Assembly: GCA_965659685.1 (NCBI GenBank) | Contig: CBFHXB010000009.1 | Coordinates: 1-64,000 of the forward strand | DNA: 64,000 nucleotides | Direction: 5' to 3' | Source of the DNA: MGIIa-L3 sp11892u | GTDB lineage: Archaea; Thermoplasmatota; Poseidoniia; Poseidoniales; Poseidoniaceae | Translations under genes and position numbers: made by a program | In this document: positions 25,275 to 35,052 of the stretch, in pieces | Numbering within the stretch: the stretch's first letter is position 1 | How the letters are laid out: each line of letters opens with the position of its first letter | The notes under the pieces: model-generated | Told to the model about the DNA's origin: nothing | The model's input: the letters and a program-made list of their open reading frames with translations, nothing else | Databases searched by the model: none

Positions 25275-28187
25275 TCAAGGTGATGTTCCGACCGTATCCG
25301 CTTTGGTCAAGGCCAATCGCATGATCTTCCTGAATTCGTCCATGACCAAGACGGTGGACGCCACGAGGATCACCACGAACCAATCTTGTGATTCCAAGGT
25401 GGTTGTTTTCAACAGGTCACCGATCACCACGTCTCCAAAGGGGAGGCCAACGTCTGCGCCTTGGACGAAGATGAGCAACAGCCCCATCGAAATCAGTGTG
25501 GCGTAATTGATCGCTCGGTTTGAGAACACGCCAAGATCAAACACGATGGAGCGTTCACCTGAACGACAGTTCAGCACATTGAACAACTGGTAGACGATAA
25601 ACACGGAGAAGGCCATGGTGCGTGATTGCCGTAATTCTTGATCCCACGCCTCGTACAGTGGTCCCTCTCCGGCCTCCTCTTGTTCGAGGCATGACGCCAC
25701 GTCAAAGTCAGCACCCATGCCCTGGCATGGCCCTGTGATCACCTCGCCGCCAGCAAGTCCGAACACGATCATCGTCCCTGTGACCATGACGACTCCAAGG
25801 AACAGAATCAGGCTGATGTCCTGGGCGTTCGGCAACGGTTCACTCACCGGTCGTGGAGGACGGTCCATGACCTCTCCATGCCGTTTCTCCATGCCCAAGG
25901 CGACCGCAGGCGGCCCGTCCATGAGGATGTTGATCACCAGAATTTGAGTGGCCGTCAGCGGCAATTCCCACCCCAGCACCAAGGTGCTGACGAACAAGAG
26001 CAGGACCGCTGCAACGTTCGTGGAAATTTGGTAACGTACGAAGTTCCTGATGTTGGAGTAGATCTTCCGACCTTCTTCGACGGCCTGAACGATGTTGGCA
26101 AAGTTGTCGTCTTGAAGGATCATGTCTGCGGCGTCCTTGGCCACGTCAGTGCCCGCAATGCCCATCGCCACACCGATGTTTGCTTGAGCCAGTGCAGGCG
26201 CGTCGTTGACGCCGTCACCGGTCATCGCCACCACGTGACCCTTCTCTTGTAGGGCGGTGACGATCCGCATCTTGTCCATCGGCGTGACGCGTGAGTAGAT
26301 GCTTGCACCTTCAGCTCGATGCTTGAGTTCGTCGTCGTCCATGTCCCGAAGTTCACGGCCGCTGATCGACGCTCCGTCATCGCAACCGAGGTCGTGGGCG
26401 ATGGCCTCCGCGGTGGCTTGTTGATCACCCGTGATCATCTTGACGTCAATCCCGGCCCGATGGCAGCGTGCGATGGCATCCGCGACCTCGGCTCGTGGCG
26501 GATCGATGATGCCGACGGAACCGAGAAGCACCAAGTCGTGTTCAAGCGACACGTCTGGATCAAGGACTTCATCATCCCCGAGTTTTCGAGCGGCAAAGGT
26601 GATCACACGCATGGCGCGATCTGCAAGTGTGCCAACGCGGGCTCGGTAGTCAAGGGCTTCCTGTGCATCCATCGTCGTCGTGTCGCTCCCTTGGAACCGG
26701 TGGGAACAAAGCGGAAGCAGAGATGATGTTGCGCCCTTGACGAAGAGCCATCGCTCACCTTCGTATTCGTGGACGGTTGACATGCGCTTCCGGACGCTGT
26801 CGAACACCTGCTCATGCAGGCGGGGATGGAGGGAAGCGAACTTCGTGACATCACCGTTGATCTTCCATCCCGCCACGGCACACGCAGCGTCCGTCGGGTC
26901 ACCAATGGCCGTCCAAAGACCGTCGTCCTCTTGGACCACGGCGTTGTGCGACAACGAAAGTCCAGCAACAAGAAGGCGGAATGGTTTGTCGCGTTGCAAC
27001 GCAGCCATCGCCTCTTCATCGAGGGCATCAGACCCGCGCTTCAACGAACCTGTGGGCTTGTATCCCTCTCCGCCCACTTCAAAGCTCTCATGAAACGTTG
27101 CAAGTGCCTTGACGGTCATTTGATTCGTGGTCAGGGTACCCGTCTTGTCCGAACAGATGACCGTTGTCGAACCCAAGGTTTCGACGGCTTTCATTTGGCG
27201 GATGATGGCACGGTGCCGGGCCATGTTCCGCATGCCCAATGAGAGCGTGATGATGAGGATGATGGGGAGACCTTCAGGCACGATGGCCACAAAGATGGCA
27301 ATGGCCACGATGAATTGGTCAATGACCACGGAGAACAAGTCCCCTTGCCCGTCGATGATAGCCTTCCCAAGTTCGACGCCGACAACGACAACGGCCACGA
27401 CGAGGGCAATGAAACCGAGGAATCGACCGAGGGATTCCAACTTCAATTCCAAGGGTGTTTTCGGTGGTTCAGCCTCTTGGATGTCGGTGGCGATCATGCC
27501 CAATTGCGTCTGCATGCCGATGCTGACGACCATGCCATGACCACGGCCCGTGGCCACCGTGGTGCCCATGTAGGCCATGTTGTCACGGTCCGCGAGAAGC
27601 AAGTCTTCTGCGAGTGGTTCCGCTCCCTTTTTTCGTGGAATGGATTCGCCGGTCAGGGCGGATTCATCGACGGTAAACTGCATCACGCTGGTCAGCCGAA
27701 CGTCTGCAGGGACCTTCTGTCCTTCTTCGAGGCGAACGACATCACCAGGCAGGAGCATGTCGGTTGGTATCTCTATGTCCCTTCCCTCACGAACCACGAC
27801 GCATTGGCTGATGGCGCTGGATTTGAGACGCTCAACGGCTTCCTCCGCCTTGCCTTCTTGCCAGTATCCGAACGCGGCGTTGCCGGTCAGCACGATGAAG
27901 ATGAAGATGGCATCACCGGGCTTATCCGGGTGGATAGCGAGGGCGATCAGCGCTGCACCGATGAGGAGGAAATTCAGTGGATCGTTGTACTGATTGAGAA
28001 ACCGCAACCATGCAGGTTCCTTGGCTTTGGACGTGAGGCGATTGAACCCATGCCGCTCGCGGAGGTCAAAGACTTGGGAGTCACCGAGGCCATCGGGACC
28101 CGATTCCAACTGTTCAGAAACGCGTTCGGTTTCCAAGGCATGCCAAGGAATACCTTCTCCCCTTTGGAGATGGTCCGTGGGACCCAT
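25275..28187 (-). CDS. P2-type cation-transporting ATPase
   Basis: A 970-residue P-type ATPase with all core elements. The phosphorylated Asp is D347 in 'DKTGT', the actuator loop is 'TGES' (179-182), the hinge is 'TGDGVNDAPAL', and the N-terminal cation ATPase domain begins 'IPWHALETERV'. TM4 has 'VPEGLP' (303-308) and TM6 has 'NILMDGPPAVALG', the pattern of P2A calcium pumps. The likely substrate is Ca2+, or Na+ or another cation of this subgroup. About ten membrane helices are visible. It is divergent from the OPT transporter with only 27 bases between starts. Confidence 0.92.
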   Translation of the reverse strand: MGPTDHLQRGEGIPWHALETERVSEQLESGPDGLGDSQVFDLRERHGFNRLTSKAKEPAWLRFLNQYNDPLNFLLIGAALIALAIHPDKPGDAIFIFIVLTGNAAFGYWQEGKAEEAVERLKSSAISQCVVVREGRDIEIPTDMLLPGDVVRLEEGQKVPADVRLTSVMQFTVDESALTGESIPRKKGAEPLAEDLLLADRDNMAYMGTTVATGRGHGMVVSIGMQTQLGMIATDIQEAEPPKTPLELKLESLGRFLGFIALVVAVVVVGVELGKAIIDGQGDLFSVVIDQFIVAIAIFVAIVPEGLPIILIITLSLGMRNMARHRAIIRQMKAVETLGSTTVICSDKTGTLTTNQMTVKALATFHESFEVGGEGYKPTGSLKRGSDALDEEAMAALQRDKPFRLLVAGLSLSHNAVVQEDDGLWTAIGDPTDAACAVAGWKINGDVTKFASLHPRLHEQVFDSVRKRMSTVHEYEGERWLFVKGATSSLLPLCSHRFQGSDTTTMDAQEALDYRARVGTLADRAMRVITFAARKLGDDEVLDPDVSLEHDLVLLGSVGIIDPPRAEVADAIARCHRAGIDVKMITGDQQATAEAIAHDLGCDDGASISGRELRDMDDDELKHRAEGASIYSRVTPMDKMRIVTALQEKGHVVAMTGDGVNDAPALAQANIGVAMGIAGTDVAKDAADMILQDDNFANIVQAVEEGRKIYSNIRNFVRYQISTNVAAVLLLFVSTLVLGWELPLTATQILVINILMDGPPAVALGMEKRHGEVMDRPPRPVSEPLPNAQDISLILFLGVVMVTGTMIVFGLAGGEVITGPCQGMGADFDVASCLEQEEAGEGPLYEAWDQELRQSRTMAFSVFIVYQLFNVLNCRSGERSIVFDLGVFSNRAINYATLISMGLLLIFVQGADVGLPFGDVVIGDLLKTTTLESQDWFVVILVASTVLVMDEFRKIMRLALTKADTVGTSP

Positions 28188-28214
28188 GTTTCCCTACGAC
28201 GAAATGGTCCATCC

Positions 28215-30332
28215 ATGAAGGTGATGGTCCGAGACCACCTCCGATGCTTTGACGGTGAACGGACGATTCGGGGTGTCGTGAGCGCCACGGAGGACCCCTT
28301 CATTCCCCCCGACGTGACCATCCCTGAGTTGACCGTTCGTGCGGTCGGAGTGGGCATCGTTCTCGGCGTCCTCATGACGGCAGCAAACGCATACTTGGGG
28401 CTCTATGCAGGGATGACGGTTTCCGCCAGCATCCCCGCCGCCGTGATGTCGATGATCATCCTTCGGTTGATGTTCAACGACGTGACCATCCTCGAGAACA
28501 ACAGCGTCCAAACCATGGCCAGCGCCGGAGAAAGCTTGGCCGCGGGTGTCATCTTCACTGTGCCTGCCTTCCTTGTCGTTGGCCTCTGGACCGACATCAA
28601 TTGGGGCATCACCTTGGCCATCGCCTTGTTGGGTGGGTGGCTCGGGACCATGTTCACCATCGCCCTCAGGCGCTTGTTCATCGTCGAAGAAGCCCTGCCC
28701 TACCCGGAGGGTGTTGCGTGCCGCGAAGTCTTGGTCGCCGGTGAAGAGGGCGGTGATGGGATGGTCGCGATTCTGTACGCCCTCGGCATTGGGGCCCTGT
28801 ACGGTTTCGTGGTGAAGGTCACGGCCTCCGTTCACCATGCCGTTGAAGGCGCCATCAATTTCCTCGGCACCCGACTCTATGCGGGTGCTGATCTGTCCGT
28901 CGCGCTGTTCTCGGTCGGTTTCATCGTCGGCCTGCGGATTGCTTCGTTCATCTTCCTGGGTGGTGTGATCGGGTTCGGCATCCTCACGCCCGTGTACGGT
29001 CTCATCAATGGATGGCCGGAAGGTGACCTCGCAGCGGGTTTCACCTCCATTTTCCTCAGCCAAATCCGCTACATCGGGGTCGGCGCAATGGTGGTGGGAG
29101 GTGTCCACACCCTTTGGACGATGAGGACCACCATCATCGAAGGCCTCTCTGGGGCGTTCAAGGCAGGTGACGGCGAAGCCGAACGCTTGTTGCGCACGGA
29201 ACAAGACATTCCCCTGCGCTATGTTGCCATGGCGGTTGGTGTCTTGGTCATCCTGACCTTCTTGTTTTACTGGCAGACGACCGGTTCATTGGTGCTCGCG
29301 CTTGCAGGGGCCCTTTTCCTCGCCTTGGTGGCGTTCTTCTTCAGCGCGGTTGCCGGGTATATTGCCGGTGTGGTTGGTTCCTCCAATTCCCCGGTGTCAG
29401 GCATGACGATCGCCACGCTGCTGTTCACCGTGTTGTTGGTCTGGGTGGTCGGTGATCTCATCCTCAACTTGGCCACCGAGGAGCTCATCCTTGCGACCCT
29501 GCTCATCGCAGCTGTGGTCGCTTCTTCGAGCGCCATTGCAGGAGACGTGATGCAGGACCTGAAGACAGGAAACATGGTCGGTGCAACGCCGTGGAGGCAA
29601 CAGACCGCAGAAGTGGTCGGTGTGACGGTCGGAGCTTTGGTCATTGGACCGGTGCTGAGTTTGCTCCACAACGCCTTCAGAATTTCCGCCACGGCTTGCC
29701 TCGCCGACCCGCTCCCGGGCGATCCCACCTGCTCCAGGGCTTTGTTTGCTCCACAAGCAGAGTTGATCGGGGCCATCGCACAGGGTGCCTTTGGTGGTTC
29801 GATCAACATCCAAATGGTCATGCTTGGGGTCCTCTTTGCCCTCGCCCTCATCCGGCTGAAAATGCCGGTCATGTCGGTCGCCATTGGCCTCTATTTGCCG
29901 CTCAAGCTCTCGGTCCCTATCATGCTCGGTGGCTTGATTGCAGCCACGATGGGGGGTGTCATCGTCCGCCGCATTGACGGGGATATGGAAGGGGAGCCGT
30001 CGGTCGAAGCCAAGAATGCCGTGGACACCATGCAAGCACGTGGCGTGCTCATTGGCGCCGGATACATCGCGGGAGAATCCCTCCTCGGCGTGCTGTTGGC
30101 CGTCATGATCGTGCTTGACGTCGACTTGTCCGCCATGCTTGGCATCACGGCGTTGGGGGACCTTGCCTCGCTCTTGTTCTTCCTGTGGTTCGTGGGCGTC
30201 TTTGTTGCGCTCGTGTCGCAAACCATGCCACGAGGAATCACACCGGGCATGGTGGTCGCTGTGATCGTCGGGTCTGTGCAGCGCACGCTTCAACGCATGA
30301 TTCCAAGCGTGTTGCGCCCTGACGAGTCCTGA
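28215..30332 (+). CDS. OPT-family oligopeptide transporter
   Basis: An integral membrane protein of about 705 residues with roughly 14-16 hydrophobic helices. The first is 'VGVGIVLGVLMTAANAYLGLYAGMTVSASIPAA' (split across residues 35-68), which is characteristic of the OPT family's 'NxYlGLkaGmtvsasIPaa' start. 'QTMASAGESLAAGVIF' and 'LPYPEGVACREVL' also match OPT signatures. It should import short peptides or metal-chelate compounds by proton symport. The ATG at 28215 is my choice; 28224 and a GTG further down are possible. Everything upstream in frame is antisense to the P-type ATPase. Together with the CocE hydrolase it fits peptide scavenging. Confidence 0.9.
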   Translation: MKVMVRDHLRCFDGERTIRGVVSATEDPFIPPDVTIPELTVRAVGVGIVLGVLMTAANAYLGLYAGMTVSASIPAAVMSMIILRLMFNDVTILENNSVQTMASAGESLAAGVIFTVPAFLVVGLWTDINWGITLAIALLGGWLGTMFTIALRRLFIVEEALPYPEGVACREVLVAGEEGGDGMVAILYALGIGALYGFVVKVTASVHHAVEGAINFLGTRLYAGADLSVALFSVGFIVGLRIASFIFLGGVIGFGILTPVYGLINGWPEGDLAAGFTSIFLSQIRYIGVGAMVVGGVHTLWTMRTTIIEGLSGAFKAGDGEAERLLRTEQDIPLRYVAMAVGVLVILTFLFYWQTTGSLVLALAGALFLALVAFFFSAVAGYIAGVVGSSNSPVSGMTIATLLFTVLLVWVVGDLILNLATEELILATLLIAAVVASSSAIAGDVMQDLKTGNMVGATPWRQQTAEVVGVTVGALVIGPVLSLLHNAFRISATACLADPLPGDPTCSRALFAPQAELIGAIAQGAFGGSINIQMVMLGVLFALALIRLKMPVMSVAIGLYLPLKLSVPIMLGGLIAATMGGVIVRRIDGDMEGEPSVEAKNAVDTMQARGVLIGAGYIAGESLLGVLLAVMIVLDVDLSAMLGITALGDLASLLFFLWFVGVFVALVSQTMPRGITPGMVVAVIVGSVQRTLQRMIPSVLRPDES

Positions 30333-30379
30333 CGTGGAATGTGAAAGGATGAAAGGCCCACCTCAAGGGTTCGCCGGCG

Positions 30380-31207
30380 ATGACCGCCGACATCGATGCA
30401 CTCGAAGAGCAAGCCCGACGTTGTCGAGTTGAAATCGTCAAGATGGTTCACCGTGCCCAAGCGGGTCATCCCGGTGGTTCACTGTCGGAAATCGACCTCT
30501 TGGTCGGACTGTACGGAAGCGTCCTGAACGTGCGACCCGACGAACCGGACTGGGAAGACAGGGACCGATTCGTGCTCTCGAAGGGCCACGCGTCCCCAGG
30601 CATGTACGCCGTGCTTGCAGAGCATGGATTCATCCAGCATGAAGACCTGAAATCGTACCGCGTCAAAGGTGGCGTCTGCCAAGGGCACGTCGACATGAAG
30701 TGGTGCCCAGGCGTCGATTTTTCAGCAGGCTCCCTCGGCATGGGCCTCTCCTTTGGCCTCGGTTGCGCCCTTGCGGCCAGGCTCGACGGTTCCGACCGAA
30801 ATGCATGGGTCATGCTTGGCGACGGTGAAGTGCAAGAAGGCAGCGTCTGGGAAGCGGTCATGGCCGCAAAGCACCACAACGTTGGCAACCTGAAGGCGAT
30901 CGTTGACGTCAACCGCATCCAAAACGACGACTTCTGCATCGAGCAAATGGAGTTGCATGACTTGGAAGCGACCTGGGCATCTTTCGGTTGGGAAGTGTTC
31001 AGCGTTGACGGCCATGACATGAGTGCGGTCGTCGGGGCCTTGATGGCTGTTGCAGCCCACTCTGAAGGTCCCGCTGTGTTGCTCGCTCAAACCGTCAAGG
31101 GCAAGGGCGTCTCCTACATGGAAGACAACCCCTCCTTCCACGGAGCTGCGCCGAACGACGAGCAATTTGCTCAAGCCATGGTCGAACTCGGGGAGGTGGC
31201 GGCATGA
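30380..31207 (+). CDS. Transketolase, N-terminal (thiamine diphosphate) subunit
   Basis: This is the N-terminal half of a split transketolase, 275 residues. The thiamine-diphosphate-binding motif is 'GDGEVQEGSVWEA' followed by 'DVNRIQND'. 'AGHPGGSLSEIDLL' and 'LSKGHASPGMYAVLA' match the family. It works with the next gene product, whose start overlaps by ATGA. Split transketolase is standard in archaea and many bacteria. Together with the transaldolase downstream it makes a non-oxidative pentose phosphate module. Confidence 0.95.
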   Translation: MTADIDALEEQARRCRVEIVKMVHRAQAGHPGGSLSEIDLLVGLYGSVLNVRPDEPDWEDRDRFVLSKGHASPGMYAVLAEHGFIQHEDLKSYRVKGGVCQGHVDMKWCPGVDFSAGSLGMGLSFGLGCALAARLDGSDRNAWVMLGDGEVQEGSVWEAVMAAKHHNVGNLKAIVDVNRIQNDDFCIEQMELHDLEATWASFGWEVFSVDGHDMSAVVGALMAVAAHSEGPAVLLAQTVKGKGVSYMEDNPSFHGAAPNDEQFAQAMVELGEVAA

Positions 31208-32139
31208 CGCGCATGGCGGCCACACGTGACGGCTATGGTGCCGCATTGATGGAACTCGCAAGCAACGGCAAGGTCGTCGTGCTCGAGGCCGACCTTGGCA
31301 AGTCGACCAAGTCGCAATTGTTCAGGAAAGCGCACCCGGAACGGACCATCTCGTGCGGGATCGGCGAGCAAAACATGCTCCTCACGGCAGCGGGATTGGC
31401 ATCCTCTGGATACATCCCCTTCGCCAGCACCTTCGCCATTTTCACCGAACGTGCGTTTGAACAAATGCGCAACGGTGTTGCCCGACCAAACCTTGCCGTG
31501 CATCTGTGCGGTTCGCACGGTGGTACGCACACAGGGACCGACGGTTCCTCCGCACAGTCCATCGAGGACTTGGCCATCTACAGAACGCTACCCAACGTGA
31601 CCGTGCTGCATCCAGCCGACGACGTGTCGACCAAACTCCTCACGAAGCAATTGGCCGCACACAACGGCCCGTCCTACACACGCACGGCGCGGAACAAAAC
31701 GCCCGTGCTGTACGATGGCCGTGAGAACGAAGTGGCCATCGGCAAAGGCATCGTTCACGGCAGCGGAGAGGACGTGACCATCGTGGCGTGTGGCGTGATG
31801 GTTTCGCGCTCCATCGATGCAGCCGAGCTTCTTCGAGAAGAGGGCATCAACGCGACCGTCGTGGACATGCACACCCTGAAGCCGCTCGACACCGAATTGC
31901 TGGATCGCCTCTCGGCCAAGAGTGGATGCATGGTGACCGCCGAGGACCACTCCATCATCGGAGGCCTAGGTGGCGCCGTCGCTGAACATCTGGTTTCCAG
32001 CCAACCGGTCCCCTTGGAGCGCGTCGGTGTGAACGACAGGTTTGGGGAATCGGCCCAAGCCGAGGAAATGTTGGAGATGATGGGACTCACGGCCAGCGAT
32101 GTTGCAGAAGCGGCAAAGCGCGCGATGTCCCGGAAGTGA
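31204..32139 (+). CDS. Transketolase, C-terminal subunit
   Basis: The 311-residue C-terminal half of transketolase carries the pyrimidine-binding domain ('RTISCGIGEQNMLLTAAGLA', with the catalytic Glu in 'GEQN') and the transketolase C-terminal domain ('VDMHTLKPLD', 'AEDHSIIGGLGGAVAE'). It overlaps the N-terminal subunit gene by four bases, indicating translational coupling. It could be confused with DXS, but the split form and downstream transaldolase favour transketolase. Confidence 0.94.
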   Translation: MTRMAATRDGYGAALMELASNGKVVVLEADLGKSTKSQLFRKAHPERTISCGIGEQNMLLTAAGLASSGYIPFASTFAIFTERAFEQMRNGVARPNLAVHLCGSHGGTHTGTDGSSAQSIEDLAIYRTLPNVTVLHPADDVSTKLLTKQLAAHNGPSYTRTARNKTPVLYDGRENEVAIGKGIVHGSGEDVTIVACGVMVSRSIDAAELLREEGINATVVDMHTLKPLDTELLDRLSAKSGCMVTAEDHSIIGGLGGAVAEHLVSSQPVPLERVGVNDRFGESAQAEEMLEMMGLTASDVAEAAKRAMSRK

Positions 32140-32182
32140 AAACCCCCCAAGATTCAAGGAACGTCCTCAGACGCTCGTCATC

Positions 32183-32842
32183 ATGGAATTCTTCCTGGAC
32201 ACGGCTGACGTCGATGAGATTCGTGAAATCGCTGCTTGGGGCATCCTCGACGGCGTGACGACCAACCCCTCGCTCATCAAGAAGAGCGGTCGCGACTTCA
32301 GGGAAGTCGTTCGCGAAATTGCGGGCATTTGCTCTGGACCGATTTCGGCCGAAGTGACCGCGATGGACACCGCAGGCATGGTGGAGCAAGGCAGGGCCCT
32401 GAAGGCAGACCTACCTGACAACGTCATCATCAAGATTCCTTGCACGCCTGAAGGCCTTGCGGCCACTAAGATCCTGACCAAGGACGGCATCGACACCAAC
32501 GTGACGCTCATCTTTTCCGCATCTCAGGCCTTGATGGCCGCGAAGGCAGGCGCCACGTACGTTTCACCCTTCATTGGACGAATTGATGACACGGGTCATG
32601 ACGGCATGGAATTGATCGCCGAGATCATGAACACCTGGGCCAACTACGACCTCGACACCAAAGTCCTGGCAGCGTCCGTGCGCCATCCAACCCACGTGCT
32701 TCAGTGCATCCAACTTGGAGCGCACACCGCCACGATGCCCGCCAAGACCTTCCGACAACTCATGAGTCACCCGTTGACCGACCGCGGTTTGGAAGGGTTC
32801 ATGCGTGACTGGGCTGAGGTCGAGGCCCAAGGCAAGGCCTGA
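32183..32842 (+). CDS. Transaldolase, small (FSA/MipB-like) type
   Basis: A 219-residue TalC/MipB-family enzyme. The N-terminus 'MEFFLDTADVDEIRE' and 'GVTTNPSLIKKSG' are diagnostic. The Schiff-base Lys is K84 in 'IIKIPCT', and 'KVLAASVRHPTHV' is the late conserved strand. It should transfer dihydroxyacetone units between sugar phosphates; some relatives act as fructose-6-phosphate aldolase. It lies 43 bases after the transketolase pair and is probably in the same operon. Confidence 0.94.
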   Translation: MEFFLDTADVDEIREIAAWGILDGVTTNPSLIKKSGRDFREVVREIAGICSGPISAEVTAMDTAGMVEQGRALKADLPDNVIIKIPCTPEGLAATKILTKDGIDTNVTLIFSASQALMAAKAGATYVSPFIGRIDDTGHDGMELIAEIMNTWANYDLDTKVLAASVRHPTHVLQCIQLGAHTATMPAKTFRQLMSHPLTDRGLEGFMRDWAEVEAQGKA

Positions 32843-32895
32843 TTTTGCGAGGGAGCCTTCATCAAGGAGGCATTCGACGCCAAGCCGGTGACCGC

Positions 32896-33468
32896 ATGAG
32901 CCTACCGGATGACCAACTTCGCCGTCTCCTTGACGGGGAGATTGATGCCGGCGAACTTGCGGGTGACCGCGTCATGGCCAGCATCGCCGACCGGGTGTTT
33001 GGGGTCAAGGTAGATCCTGCGGTCCGACCCGTCAAGCCCAGGGAAGCCGACGGAATCGGTCAGAGCCCCATTGCGTCGAGCATGGGTGAACCAGACATGC
33101 TGGTTGAGATCATTCCCGGCGGCGTGACCCCACTCCCTGCCCCCCTTGAAGCACCACCGGGTGGAGTTGTTCCTCCCTTGGAAACACCTGCTGCCATCAA
33201 GCGCAGGCGCAAGGGCTTGATCCTCCTTGGAGTCCTCGGCATGGCCACCGCACTGTACAACGTGTTCATGGGTTTGGGCGAATTCATCCCCACCTGCGAC
33301 CCGAGCGTGCACGTCTCCTGCGGTCAAGCCCTCAAACTGAACTGGTACGACGCATACCGCACGTCGGAGCACATCGCCTGGGGCGAGACCGGCGTGTGGG
33401 GAATCCCCGACATGGTCGCCACCGGCGCGAGTGCGTTGCTGATGCTCTTCGGTTTCAAGAAGCGTTGA
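32896..33468 (+). CDS. Hypothetical membrane protein
   Basis: A protein of about 190 residues that I do not recognise. The N-terminal 110 residues are soluble and become Pro-rich ('TPLPAPLEAPPGG'). A basic 'KRRRKG' precedes one clear transmembrane helix ('LILLGVLGMATALYNVFMGL'), then a loop with two cysteines ('PTCDPSVHVSCGQ') and a second hydrophobic segment ('MVATGASALLMLFGF'). I chose the ATG at 32896. It sits between the transaldolase gene and proS on the same strand. Confidence 0.7.
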   Translation: MSLPDDQLRRLLDGEIDAGELAGDRVMASIADRVFGVKVDPAVRPVKPREADGIGQSPIASSMGEPDMLVEIIPGGVTPLPAPLEAPPGGVVPPLETPAAIKRRRKGLILLGVLGMATALYNVFMGLGEFIPTCDPSVHVSCGQALKLNWYDAYRTSEHIAWGETGVWGIPDMVATGASALLMLFGFKKR

Positions 33469-33507
33469 CGCCGTCATCTTGATGGCTCGGCGCGCAGGGC
33501 CTCGTCC

Positions 33508-35025
33508 ATGGGCAAGAAGGTGGCCAAGGCCAACCGAGGCATTCCGTCGAAGTCCGAAGCGTTCACTGAATGGTACCCGTTCATCGTTGAAGCGGCCGAG
33601 TTGGTCGACAAGCGCTATCCGATCAAAGGCATGGACGTCTGGAGGCCGTACGGCTGGAAGACCATGCGCCTCATCGACGCCCTGACGCACGGGGAAATGG
33701 AGCGTACGAACCACGAAGAGGTCAATTTTCCGCTCCTCATTCCAGAGGTGTTGTTGGAAAAAGAAAACGCGCTTGTCGCCCGCCTGAAGCGAGCCAGGGA
33801 AGAAGGGGTCGACCCTGACGAGCTCCGCGACGAAGAAGAGGAAGCCGGATTCAAGAAGGAAGTCTACTGGGTCCGACACGCCGGTGAAAATGAATTGGAT
33901 GTACCGATGTTCCTTCGTCCAACGTCCGAGACCGCGATGTACACCATGTTCCCGCTGTGGATTCGCTCCCATGCCGATCTCCCGCTCAAGGTGTACCAAA
34001 CCGTGAACACCTTCCGCTACGAAACCAAACAGACACGTTCCTTCATTCGTGTTCGAGAAATCCACTTCTTCGAAGCCCACACTGCTCACGTTGACGAGGA
34101 CGACGCCACGGCGCAAATCGAACAAGACCTCGACATCGTGGACCGCTTGATGCACAAACTCTGCTTGCCGGTTCTGAAGGCCAAGCGTCCCGTTTGGGAC
34201 ACCTTCCCTGGAGCATGGTACACCATCGGCATCGACGCCATCATGCCCAATGGGCGAACCTTGCAGGTTGCATCCTGCCACCACTACCGGGACCAGTGGG
34301 CCAAAGCCTTCGACATCACGTACGAAACGAAGGATGCAACGCAGGCTCACGTTCACCAGACCACTTACGGCATGTCCGAACGTCTCCTGGGCGCCGTGGT
34401 CGGCATGCACGGTGACGATTCTGGTTTGATCATGCCACCCGCCATTGCCCCCATCCAGGTGGTGATTTGCCCGCTCGTGCGAAAGAACGCGACCGTGGAC
34501 ACCGTCGCAGTCGCGCATGACGTCGCAGAGCGACTCCGTGATGCCGGTTTGCGGGTGAAAGTGGACGACCGAGACCTGCACCCCGGTCAGAAGTACTACG
34601 ATTGGGAAATCAAGGGCGTTCCGCTCCGCCTCGAGGTCGGCCCCCGCGACGTGGAGCAAGGCAGCGTCTTTGCCGCACGTCGAACCGGTGGAAAATCCCC
34701 GATTCCGATGGATGAACTCGAAAGCGGTGTCCGCTCGACCCTCGATGAGATCGCAGAAGAGTTGCGAACACGCGCCCATGCCCACGTCGATGAAATCGTT
34801 CAACCCCTGCCTGCCTGGACCGAAGGCGGGTTGGCCACGCCGGTCGAAGAAGGCCGGATCTACGAATTGGCGTTCGACGGCAGTGACGCTGACGCAGAAC
34901 GCCTTGAGCGAGCCACTGGGCTCGGGTTCCTTGGCGACGCCACGGAGCCTTATCCCGAACCTCGCCCGTGCCATGCCACAGGTTCGCCCACCACACGCCG
35001 GGTTCTGCTGTCAAGGTCATATTGA
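33508..35025 (+). CDS. proS: Prolyl-tRNA synthetase, archaeal/eukaryotic type
   Basis: A 505-residue class II synthetase. Motif 2/3 regions are visible: 'FLRPTSETAMYTMFPLWIRS' (around residue 135), 'FRYETKQTRSFIRVREIHFFEAHTAH' split around 175, and 'HVHQTTYGMSERLLGAVVGMHGDD'. The anticodon-binding domain follows ('QVVICPLVRKN'). The C-terminus ends in 'LLSRSY', the terminal tyrosine typical of the archaeal/eukaryotic type. There is no bacterial editing insertion. The long antisense reading frame through this gene is a composition artefact. Confidence 0.96.
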   Translation: MGKKVAKANRGIPSKSEAFTEWYPFIVEAAELVDKRYPIKGMDVWRPYGWKTMRLIDALTHGEMERTNHEEVNFPLLIPEVLLEKENALVARLKRAREEGVDPDELRDEEEEAGFKKEVYWVRHAGENELDVPMFLRPTSETAMYTMFPLWIRSHADLPLKVYQTVNTFRYETKQTRSFIRVREIHFFEAHTAHVDEDDATAQIEQDLDIVDRLMHKLCLPVLKAKRPVWDTFPGAWYTIGIDAIMPNGRTLQVASCHHYRDQWAKAFDITYETKDATQAHVHQTTYGMSERLLGAVVGMHGDDSGLIMPPAIAPIQVVICPLVRKNATVDTVAVAHDVAERLRDAGLRVKVDDRDLHPGQKYYDWEIKGVPLRLEVGPRDVEQGSVFAARRTGGKSPIPMDELESGVRSTLDEIAEELRTRAHAHVDEIVQPLPAWTEGGLATPVEEGRIYELAFDGSDADAERLERATGLGFLGDATEPYPEPRPCHATGSPTTRRVLLSRSY

Positions 35026-35052
35026 CGGCGCCGATTGTCAGCCAAGGCTTAC

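Noticed and set aside
27315..28214. 300-residue N-terminal extension of the OPT transporter
   Set aside because: It lies entirely antisense to the P-type ATPase and does not resemble OPT sequence. The family's start matches the downstream part only.
32902..34974. 690-residue open frame on the minus strand
   Set aside because: It is antisense to proS and the preceding gene, both of which have clear family or start evidence. Its translation has no recognisable motif; the frame is open because of codon bias.
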